This document shows positions 1-5,129 of a stretch of 5,129 nt of DNA, in pieces; the first letter of the stretch is position 1, and the number at the start of each line of letters is the position of its first letter. Source of the DNA: Chloroflexota bacterium (GTDB lineage: Bacteria > Chloroflexota > Limnocylindria > Limnocylindrales > CSP1-4); contig JACQEF010000135.1 in the NCBI GenBank assembly GCA_016200745.1, positions 1 through 5,129 on the forward strand, given 5' to 3'. The notes below the pieces were generated by a model, which worked only from the letters and a program-made list of their open reading frames with translations, had not been told where the DNA came from and made no database searches. The position numbers were made by a program, and so were the translations under genes.

Positions 1-1
1 C

Positions 2-724
2 AAGGGCGGCGTCGGCAAGACGACGATCGCCTTCAACCTGGCCGTCGCGCTGGGCCAGCTCGACCAGCGAACGGTGCTGGTCGACGGGAGCCTCCAGTTC
101 GGCGACCTGCGGTCGCTGCTCAAGGTGCCGGCCGACGCGCCGTCCATCCTCGACCTGCCGACGGACCGGATCGCCGAGTCCGACCTCGGCGACGTGCTCT
201 GGCGCGACCCGTCCGGGATCGACATCCTGCTCGCGCCGCCGCGCATCGAGATGGCCGAGATGCTCACCGCCCGGGACATCGAGAAGATCCTGTCGCTGCT
301 CCGGCGGGTCTACGGCGCGATCGTGATCGACATGTCCAGCCAGATCAACGATATCAACCTGGCGTTCCTCGACGCCAGCGACACGATCATCGAGATCGTG
401 ACCTACGACTCGACCACGATCCACAGCACGATCGCCATCGCCGACACGTTCCGGGCGATCGGTTACCCCGCCGCCAAGGTGCGGTACCTGATCAACCGGG
501 CGGACTCGGCCGGCGGGATCGAACCGGGCGACCTCCACCGGGCCCTCGGCCGCGTCCCGGAGCACAAGGTCGTGTCCGACGGGCGCCTCGTGGTCCAGTC
601 CAACAACGAGGGCGTGCCGTTCGTGCTGGCCAATCCGGCCGCCCAGATCAGCCAGGACCTGGCGCGTACCGCGGTCGAAGTCCTCGACGCGGGGCGGGTC
701 GCGGCGCTCGCCGGGCGGCACTGA
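2..724 (+). CDS. CpaE-like ParA/MinD-family ATPase, 5'-truncated
   Basis: This is the C-terminal 240 residues of a P-loop ATPase of the ParA/MinD/CpaE type; the true start and any N-terminal receiver-like domain lie before the window. The visible part opens directly on the deviant Walker A motif KGGVGKTT (nt 2-25), including the signature lysine. It continues with a Walker A' region VDGSLQFGDL (nt 80-109), a Walker B strand AIVIDMS (about nt 319-339), and the CpaE-typical tail with LINRAD (nt 490-507) and NNEGVPFVLANP (near nt 601-636). CpaE proteins localise or power Flp/Tad pilus assembly, and related ATPases position other envelope machines; no other tad gene is visible, so the exact role is open. 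The second aspartate usual in the A' motif (VDxD) is serine here, which may alter hydrolysis. The gene ends 8 nt before murI, suggesting co-transcription. Family assignment is firm; the CpaE subtype is likely, from the QFGD and NNEGVPFVLA motifs. Confidence 0.88.
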   Translation, partial: KGGVGKTTIAFNLAVALGQLDQRTVLVDGSLQFGDLRSLLKVPADAPSILDLPTDRIAESDLGDVLWRDPSGIDILLAPPRIEMAEMLTARDIEKILSLLRRVYGAIVIDMSSQINDINLAFLDASDTIIEIVTYDSTTIHSTIAIADTFRAIGYPAAKVRYLINRADSAGGIEPGDLHRALGRVPEHKVVSDGRLVVQSNNEGVPFVLANPAAQISQDLARTAVEVLDAGRVAALAGRH

Positions 725-732
725 CCGGCATC

Positions 733-1653
733 ATGTCCGACCCGCGACCGATCGGGGTCTTCGACTCGGGCGTGGGCGGGCTCACGGTCCTCCGCGAGAT
801 CCTGCGCCGGTCTCCAGCCGAATCGACGATCTACCTCGGCGACAACGCCAGGACCCCGTACGGCACCCGTCCGGACGAGGAGGTTCTCGCCTTCTCCGCG
901 CAATCGCTCGACGCGCTGGCGGCCCGCGACGTCAAGGCGATCGTGGTCGCCTGCAACACGTCGACGGCTGTCGCGCTGGGCGCCCTGCGGCGCCGCTACG
1001 ATCTGCCGATTCTCGGCGTGATCCGGCCGGGCGCGTCGGCGGCGGCCCTCGCGTCCCGGAACCGCCGGGTCGGGGTCATCGCCACGCCGGCAACGATCCG
1101 GTCGCATGCCTACTTCACGGCGATCAAGGACGAGAACCCGGCGGTCGAGGTCTACGAGCACGCGACGCCCGCCCTCGTCCCGCTGGTCGAGGCCGGGTTC
1201 CTGTCCGGCCCCGCCGCCGAGACGGCCGTCGCCGAATCGCTGGCGCCGCTGCTCGGCGAGCGCGACGCCTCGGGCGAGTTCATCTTCCCGAAGCCCGCCG
1301 GCGCGACGATCGACACGCTGCTGCTCGGCTGTACCCACTACCCGTTGCTCCGGGCGGTGATCGCCGCCCAGGTGGGGGAGCGTGTCGCGATCGTCGATTC
1401 GGCGACCGCCACGGCCTCCGCGTTGGCCGAGCTGCTCAGCGTCAACGGGCTCGAGGCGCCCGGCTCGTCGCGCGGAACGGCCGCCGATCCCGGCAGTGCC
1501 GGGCACACCCGTCCCGCGGAGCACGCCGAGCCCGCCCTGCACGTGCAGCTCACGACCGGCGACCCGGAGCGGTTCCACCTGCTGGCCAGCCGGCTGTTCG
1601 GATCCGACTTCCCGGACGTCGAGCAGGTCGAGCTGGCGGTCGCGGCCCGATGA
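733..1653 (+). CDS. murI: Glutamate racemase
   Basis: This cytoplasmic enzyme interconverts L- and D-glutamate without a cofactor, supplying D-Glu for the peptidoglycan stem peptide. The 306-residue product carries all family signatures: FDSGVGGLTV (Asp11, Ser12), the YGTR motif (43-46), ACNTST with catalytic Cys74, and LGCTHYPLL with the second catalytic Cys200 and assisting His202. The C-terminal TTGDPERFHLLASRLFG block (274-290) is also typical. The protein is slightly longer than the usual 255-290 residues because of two likely insertions: residues about 176-190, just before the second catalytic motif, and an Ala/Gly/Pro/His-rich linker at about 241-268. The ATG at 733 is chosen because the conserved N-terminus starts six residues later; there is no clear Shine-Dalgarno sequence. 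The gene follows the CpaE-like gene by 8 nt, and its stop overlaps the next start (ATGA), suggesting translational coupling to the metalloprotease. Confidence 0.97.
   Translation: MSDPRPIGVFDSGVGGLTVLREILRRSPAESTIYLGDNARTPYGTRPDEEVLAFSAQSLDALAARDVKAIVVACNTSTAVALGALRRRYDLPILGVIRPGASAAALASRNRRVGVIATPATIRSHAYFTAIKDENPAVEVYEHATPALVPLVEAGFLSGPAAETAVAESLAPLLGERDASGEFIFPKPAGATIDTLLLGCTHYPLLRAVIAAQVGERVAIVDSATATASALAELLSVNGLEAPGSSRGTAADPGSAGHTRPAEHAEPALHVQLTTGDPERFHLLASRLFGSDFPDVEQVELAVAAR
1650..1653 (+). other. ATGA start/stop overlap, murI to metalloprotease
   Basis: The ATG of the metalloprotease gene (1650-1652) overlaps the TGA stop of murI (1651-1653). There is no strong Shine-Dalgarno sequence just upstream, so termination-reinitiation by ribosomes finishing murI is the likely way the second gene is translated. 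The overlap is read directly; the coupling is inferred. Confidence 0.85.
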
Positions 1654-2891
1654 ACGGGCGCGCATCGCGATCGGGTCGGCACGGCCGCGGCGCCCAGCCC
1701 GCGGCCGGCCTGTCGTGGCGCGACGACCGGGTCTGGCAGGCCGGCTTCCTCGTCGGCTCGGCCCTCGGTGCGGTGGCCACGGTGGTCGGACGCCACGCCG
1801 AACGGGCCGCCCGCCGCGGGCTCGTCGACTGGCGCGAAGTCGAGCGCATCGCCGTGGGCCGGCTGACCGGCGCACCGGGCGCGCTCGATGCCACGGAGCT
1901 CCGAGCGGCCGAGCCTGCGTATGCCGAGGCGATGACGCGGATCGTCCCGGCGCTGACCGCCGCGCTGGGCACGGCCCTGCCGGGCGTCGTCGATCGCTCG
2001 GCCGTGGTCGACCGGGCCGACTGGGTCCGCGCCAACATCGGGTCGTTCGCGTCGCTGATCGGCAAGCTCGAGGCGGACCTGCTCGACCAGGTCGTCCCGC
2101 CGGGTGGTGGGCTGGCCAAGGCCGCGATGGCGCTCGCCAACCGATGGGTCACGAACCGGCAGCTCGGGTTCCTGCTCGGGTTCATGGGCACGCGCGTCCT
2201 CGGCCAGTACGACCTGGCGCTGCTGTCGATGGAGGCGACGCCGGGGCGGCTCCTGTTCGTCGAGGAGAACATCCGCGCCACCGCGCGGGCGCTGGGCGTG
2301 CCGATCGGTCCATTCCGGACCTGGATCGCGCTCCACGAGACGACGCACGCCTTCGAGTTCGAGGCACACCCGTGGCTCCGGCCGTATCTCGCCGAGCGTC
2401 TCGAGCGCCAGCTGACCCTGTTCGGCAGCGACGCGCGCGGGATCGGGCGCGAGGCGGCGCGGGGGATCGGCCGCGCGCTCCGTGGCGAGGGAACGGGGGA
2501 GCATTGGATGGAACGCCTGATGGGCCCCGAGCAGCGGGCACTGTTCCGCGAGGTGCAGGCCGTGATGAGCCTGCTGGAGGGCTTCAGCGACTACGTCATG
2601 GACGAGGTCGGTCGCGAGCTCGTCCCCGACGTCGAGCGGATCAGCGCCCGGTTCCACGAGCGGCGGACGAACCGCACGCCGTTCGAGCGCGCCGTGCTGC
2701 GGCTGACTGGCATGGACCTCAAGTACGAGCAGTACAAGAAGGGCGAGCAGTTCGTCCGCGCGATCGCCGCGCTCCGGGGCCCGGCGGCGCTGGCCCACCT
2801 GTGGGCCGGGCCGGAGACCCTTCCTCGGGCCGGCGAGATCGAGGCCCCCGATCGCTGGGTCGCGAGGGTCCTGGACGGGACGGCGGCGTGA
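1650..2891 (+). CDS. DUF2342-family zinc-dependent metalloprotease (zincin_2)
   Basis: This 413-residue protein matches the DUF2342/zincin_2 family of putative zinc metalloproteases, found mainly in Actinomycetota and Chloroflexota; one subfamily is labelled as associated with coenzyme F420 biosynthesis. Its substrate is unknown. The zinc site is HETTH (His229, Glu230, His233) followed by AFEFEAHPWL, the family's HExxH...PWL arrangement. A later EGFSD segment (Glu310 to Asp314) may give the third zinc ligand, which is inferred from spacing. The C-terminal block GMDLKYEQYKKGEQFV (354-369) is also family-typical. The usual family N-terminus is recognisable at LVDWREVERIA (58-68). Before it lies an extra segment of about 55 residues: a basic stretch, then a hydrophobic run (about 31-47) with a G32xxxG36xxxG40 glycine-zipper pattern that could be a membrane anchor or helix-packing segment. 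The start is set by the ATGA overlap with murI. Family call is confident; a proteolytic role is not shown. Confidence 0.87.
   Translation: MNGRASRSGRHGRGAQPAAGLSWRDDRVWQAGFLVGSALGAVATVVGRHAERAARRGLVDWREVERIAVGRLTGAPGALDATELRAAEPAYAEAMTRIVPALTAALGTALPGVVDRSAVVDRADWVRANIGSFASLIGKLEADLLDQVVPPGGGLAKAAMALANRWVTNRQLGFLLGFMGTRVLGQYDLALLSMEATPGRLLFVEENIRATARALGVPIGPFRTWIALHETTHAFEFEAHPWLRPYLAERLERQLTLFGSDARGIGREAARGIGRALRGEGTGEHWMERLMGPEQRALFREVQAVMSLLEGFSDYVMDEVGRELVPDVERISARFHERRTNRTPFERAVLRLTGMDLKYEQYKKGEQFVRAIAALRGPAALAHLWAGPETLPRAGEIEAPDRWVARVLDGTAA
2888..2891 (+). other. GTGA start/stop overlap, metalloprotease to dehydrogenase
   Basis: A GTG (2888-2890) in the dehydrogenase frame overlaps the TGA stop of the metalloprotease gene (2889-2891). 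This mirrors the ATGA overlap at the previous junction and supports translational coupling. If the ATG at 2915 is used instead, the genes are separated by 23 nt and the coupling would be weaker. Confidence 0.6.
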
Positions 2892-3961
2892 GCGAGCCAG
2901 AAGGCGCCGGCCGGATGCGCCACGCCGGTCCTGGCAGCGGACCGCGCGGCGCCCCCACGGCCATCGCCCTCAGCCCCATCCTGTCAGCCCGCTACCGCGC
3001 CCGCGACCTGGAGCGGATCCGGGCCGCGGCGCCCGGCGCGAGGCTCGTGATGGTCTCGGTCGAGGGCCTCGCCGACGGGCCGGTCGATGATGTCGAGGTG
3101 ATGCTCCGTGGATGGCTGAGCTCGGAGGCGTTTGACCGGCTGCTGGCGCGGGCGCCGCGGATGAGCTGGGTCCACTCGGCTACCTCGGGGGTGGAACGGG
3201 CGCTGACGCCGGCCGCGCTGGATCGGGGTCTCGTGGTGACCAACGCCCGGGGCGTGTTCAGCCGGCCGATCGCCGAATACGTGCTGATGATGATCCTGGC
3301 CGTCAGCCGCCGGCTGCCCCAGCTTCTCGAGCTCCAGCGCGAGCGGACGTGGCAGCCGCTCGAGGGGACCGAGCTCCGCGACGTCACCGTCGGGATCGTG
3401 GGGCTCGGCTCGATCGGACGGGCGGTCGGCGCGCTGGCGACCAGCTTCGGCTGCCGGGTCATCGCGGTCCGCCGGCGGACGCACGACCGTTTCGATCCGT
3501 CCGACCAGGAGGACGGTGAGCCGTTCGGACCGGTCGAGCTGGACCGGGTCGGCGGTCCCGACACGCTGGCCGCGCTGCTGTCGGAATCGGACTTCATCGT
3601 GCTGGCCGCGCCGCTGACGCCCGAGACCGAGGAGATGATCAACGACGACACGCTGGCGATGATCAAGCCCGGCGCGTGGCTCATCAACGTCGCGCGCGGC
3701 CGGCTGATCGACGAGCGGGCGCTTCTCCGGGCACTCCGCGACGGCCATCTCGGCGGTGCGGTCCTGGACACGTTCCGCGACGAGCCGCTGCCCCCGATGT
3801 CCTCGTTCTACGACCTGCCGAACGCGATCGTCACCCCCCACACTGCGTGGTCGAGCGGCCGGGTGCTGGATCGGAGCGTGGAGCTGTTCTGCGACAACCT
3901 GCGCCGGTTCGCGGCCGGCGAGCCGCTGCTCAACGTCGTCGACCCAAGCGCCGGGTACTGA
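2888..3961 (+). CDS. D-isomer-specific 2-hydroxyacid dehydrogenase
   Basis: This is an NAD(P)-dependent oxidoreductase of the D-2-hydroxyacid dehydrogenase family (glyoxylate/hydroxypyruvate reductase, phosphoglycerate and D-lactate dehydrogenases), 357 residues, presumably cytosolic. The Rossmann loop is VGLGSIGR (171-178). Catalytic residues are Arg270 in NVARGRLID, Glu299 in DTFRDEP and His318 in TPHTAW; the 19-residue Glu-to-His spacing is typical. The strand after the dinucleotide loop ends VIAVRRRT (191-198), with arginines where NAD-specific members carry an acidic residue, which favours NADP(H). There is no C-terminal ACT domain, so a canonical regulated SerA is unlikely; a ghrA-like reductase is plausible but the substrate cannot be read. 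The GTG at 2888 is preferred because it forms a GTGA overlap with the upstream gene. An ATG at 2915 would remove nine low-complexity residues and remains possible, since homology begins only near residue 23. The same frame stays open far upstream, but that part is a shadow of the metalloprotease. Confidence 0.93.
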   Translation: MSEPEGAGRMRHAGPGSGPRGAPTAIALSPILSARYRARDLERIRAAAPGARLVMVSVEGLADGPVDDVEVMLRGWLSSEAFDRLLARAPRMSWVHSATSGVERALTPAALDRGLVVTNARGVFSRPIAEYVLMMILAVSRRLPQLLELQRERTWQPLEGTELRDVTVGIVGLGSIGRAVGALATSFGCRVIAVRRRTHDRFDPSDQEDGEPFGPVELDRVGGPDTLAALLSESDFIVLAAPLTPETEEMINDDTLAMIKPGAWLINVARGRLIDERALLRALRDGHLGGAVLDTFRDEPLPPMSSFYDLPNAIVTPHTAWSSGRVLDRSVELFCDNLRRFAAGEPLLNVVDPSAGY

Positions 3962-3980
3962 ACCCGGCCACAATCTGGCG

Positions 3981-5084
3981 ATGCAGACCGCCATCGTCGG
4001 GCTTGCCGGATCGGGCAAGACGACCGTCTTCAACACGCTGACCCGGGGCCACGCCGAGACCGGCGGGTACGGCGGGGTCACCCTCAACGTCGGGGTCGTC
4101 AAGGTGCCCGACCCGCGTCTCGACGCGCTGGCCGCGATCTTCAAGCCCAAGAAGATCGTCCACGCCGACGTCACCTACGTGGACATGCCGGCCCCCCCGC
4201 CCTCGACCGAGGGCCACGTCGGGACCGAGGAGCTGCCGGCCGATCACCTGGCGCGGCTCCGCGACTCCGATGCGCTGCTCCACGTCGTCCGGGCGTTCGA
4301 AGACCCGGCGAACCCGCACCCCGACGGGAGCGTCGATCCGGGGCGCGACGTCGAGCGGCTCGATCTCGAGTTCCTGCTGGCCGACCTCGCCATGACCGAG
4401 CGACGGCTCGAACGGCTCCAGGGCAGCGGTCGGCACGGGACCCCCGCCGAGCGCGAGGCGGCCGAACGCGAGGAGGTGATCCTGCGGCGGCTTCACGAAG
4501 GGCTGCAGGCCGGGTCGCCGATCCGCGACCTCCCGCTCGATCCCGACGAGGAGAAGGCGATCCGCGGGTTCCGCTTCCTGACCCAGAAGCCGGTCCTCAT
4601 CCTGCTCAACGTGGGCGAGTCGCAGATCGCCGCCGCGCCTGAGCTGATCGCCCGGATCGCCAGCGAATACCACCACGAGCACGCGATGATCGAGGCGCTG
4701 TCGGCCCGGATCGAGATGGAGCTCGGCGAGCTCGAGCCGGACGAGGCGGCCGCGTTCATGGACGAGCTCGGCATCGTCGAATCCGGATTGGACCGGGTGA
4801 TCGCCCTGTCCTACCGACTGCTGGGGCTGGTCTCGTTCCTCACCGCCGGACCGGACGAGGTCCGTGCCTGGCCGGTCCCGGACGGGGCCACGGCGGTGGA
4901 CGCCGCGGGCGTCATCCACACGGACCTGGCCAAGGGGTTCATCCGCGCCGAGACGGTCGCCTACGACGACCTGGTCAAGCTCGGCTCGATGGCCGAGGCA
5001 CGCAGGCACGGGCGGCTCCGCTCGGAGGGCAGGACCTACCGGGTCCAGGACGGCGACGTGATCGAGGTCCTCTTCAGCCGCTGA
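3981..5084 (+). CDS. Divergent YchF/Obg-like P-loop NTPase with TGS-like (DUF933) domain
   Basis: This 367-residue protein is collinear with the YchF/OLA1 family, which binds ATP or GTP and associates with ribosomes. The G domain opens with P-loop GLAGSGKTT (7-15; canonical YchF has GLPNVGKST), then VKVPDPRLDALA (41-52) and the family's HVVRAFED (101-108). The atypical G4 motif NxxE, linked to ATP preference in YchF, is kept as NVGE (210-213). His113 falls where E. coli YchF has its catalytic His114. A charged helical insert, probably coiled coil, spans about 125-176. The C-terminal block (about 283-367), with AGPDEVRAW, IHTDLAKGFIRAE and VQDGDVIEVLF, is the DUF933/TGS-like region. Odd points: the DxxG switch II motif reads DMPA, the GEGLGN signature after it is gone, and the protein has no cysteine, so the Cys35 redox switch of E. 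coli YchF is absent. It is probably a paralog rather than the housekeeping ychF, so no symbol is given. ATG 3981 fits the family N-terminus; no Shine-Dalgarno is seen. Confidence 0.9.
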   Translation: MQTAIVGLAGSGKTTVFNTLTRGHAETGGYGGVTLNVGVVKVPDPRLDALAAIFKPKKIVHADVTYVDMPAPPPSTEGHVGTEELPADHLARLRDSDALLHVVRAFEDPANPHPDGSVDPGRDVERLDLEFLLADLAMTERRLERLQGSGRHGTPAEREAAEREEVILRRLHEGLQAGSPIRDLPLDPDEEKAIRGFRFLTQKPVLILLNVGESQIAAAPELIARIASEYHHEHAMIEALSARIEMELGELEPDEAAAFMDELGIVESGLDRVIALSYRLLGLVSFLTAGPDEVRAWPVPDGATAVDAAGVIHTDLAKGFIRAETVAYDDLVKLGSMAEARRHGRLRSEGRTYRVQDGDVIEVLFSR

Positions 5085-5103
5085 CGCTCGCGTGGGACGG
5101 CCG

Positions 5104-5129
5104 ATGCCGGTGTCGCCGGCGGCGCTCCG
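5104..5129 (+). CDS. Possible start of a downstream gene, 3'-truncated
   Basis: An ATG at 5104 opens a frame that stays open to the window end (MPVSPAAL). A weak purine run GGGA (5094-5097) lies six bases upstream, and an in-frame GTG at 5092 is an alternative start. With only eight full codons, the frame being open means little at this GC content. No terminator with a U-tract separates it from the preceding gene, which is compatible with operon continuation. It could equally be non-coding, or the tail of a convergent minus-strand gene, since no minus-strand stop triplet occurs after 5084. Confidence 0.2.

Noticed and set aside
463..1875. 470-codon minus-strand open frame opposite murI
   Set aside because: It is Arg/Gly/Asp-rich with no recognisable motif and lies antisense to two well-supported genes; long antisense frames are expected at this GC content.
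1338..2798. 486-codon minus-strand open frame opposite the metalloprotease
   Set aside because: Composition is typical of a reverse-frame shadow and no domain is recognised, whereas the + strand frame has the full DUF2342 signature.
1382..2887. Upstream extension of the dehydrogenase frame, suggesting a large fusion protein
   Set aside because: The roughly 500 extra codons are Arg/Pro/Ala-rich shadow of murI and the metalloprotease; dehydrogenase homology begins only after about 2950.
3756..3980. N-terminal extension of the YchF-like frame upstream of 3981
   Set aside because: These codons overlap the dehydrogenase C-terminus out of frame, and the P-loop protein normally starts a few residues before the Walker A motif, matching ATG 3981.
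2984..4174. 396-codon minus-strand open frame across the dehydrogenase and YchF junction
   Set aside because: Antisense shadow with skewed composition and no motif; it also crosses two well-defined + strand genes.
3930..5009. 359-codon minus-strand open frame opposite the YchF-like gene
   Set aside because: It mirrors the + strand codons and shows no family motif; the + strand frame is clearly YchF-like.
5106..5120. GCCGG/CCGGC hairpin (5-bp stem, 5-nt loop) after the YchF-like gene as a terminator
   Set aside because: The stem is short, has no following U-tract, and such inverted repeats are common by chance in DNA this GC-rich.

Overview
The window is a densely packed, single-direction (+ strand) block of five protein-coding genes from a high-GC bacterium (about 70% GC by eye, with G/C strongly preferred at third codon positions). 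The gene set fits Chloroflexota, or less likely Actinomycetota: a CpaE-type ATPase, a DUF2342/zincin_2 metalloprotease with a hydrophobic N-terminal extension, and a divergent YchF-like protein. This lineage call is an inference from gene content, not a marker-gene result. I saw no RNA gene, mobile element, CRISPR array, convincing terminator or sizeable intergenic region.

Layout: (1) 2-724, the C-terminal 240 residues of a ParA/MinD-fold, CpaE-like ATPase whose 5' end is cut off by the window; (2) 733-1653, murI, glutamate racemase; (3) 1650-2891, a DUF2342-family zinc metalloprotease; (4) 2888-3961, a D-isomer-specific 2-hydroxyacid dehydrogenase; (5) 3981-5084, a divergent YchF/Obg-like P-loop NTPase with a C-terminal TGS-like (DUF933) domain. 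A 45-base tail (5085-5129) may hold the start of another + strand gene.

The gaps are 8 nt (1 to 2), a 4-nt ATGA overlap (2 to 3), a 4-nt GTGA overlap (3 to 4) and 19 nt (4 to 5). This looks like one transcription unit, with murI, the metalloprotease and the dehydrogenase translationally coupled. MurI supplies D-glutamate for peptidoglycan. The other members do not form an obvious textbook pathway with it, so the shared role, if any, is unknown. None of the four visible starts has a clear Shine-Dalgarno sequence.

The points most worth a second look are the YchF-like protein, which has lost its G3/switch II signature and all cysteines but keeps the NxxE specificity motif and the catalytic-type histidine; the metalloprotease's N-terminal glycine-zipper hydrophobic segment and its overlap with murI; and a serine in place of the second Walker A' aspartate in the CpaE-like ATPase. 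I do not see a clearly new multi-gene defence or mobile system here.
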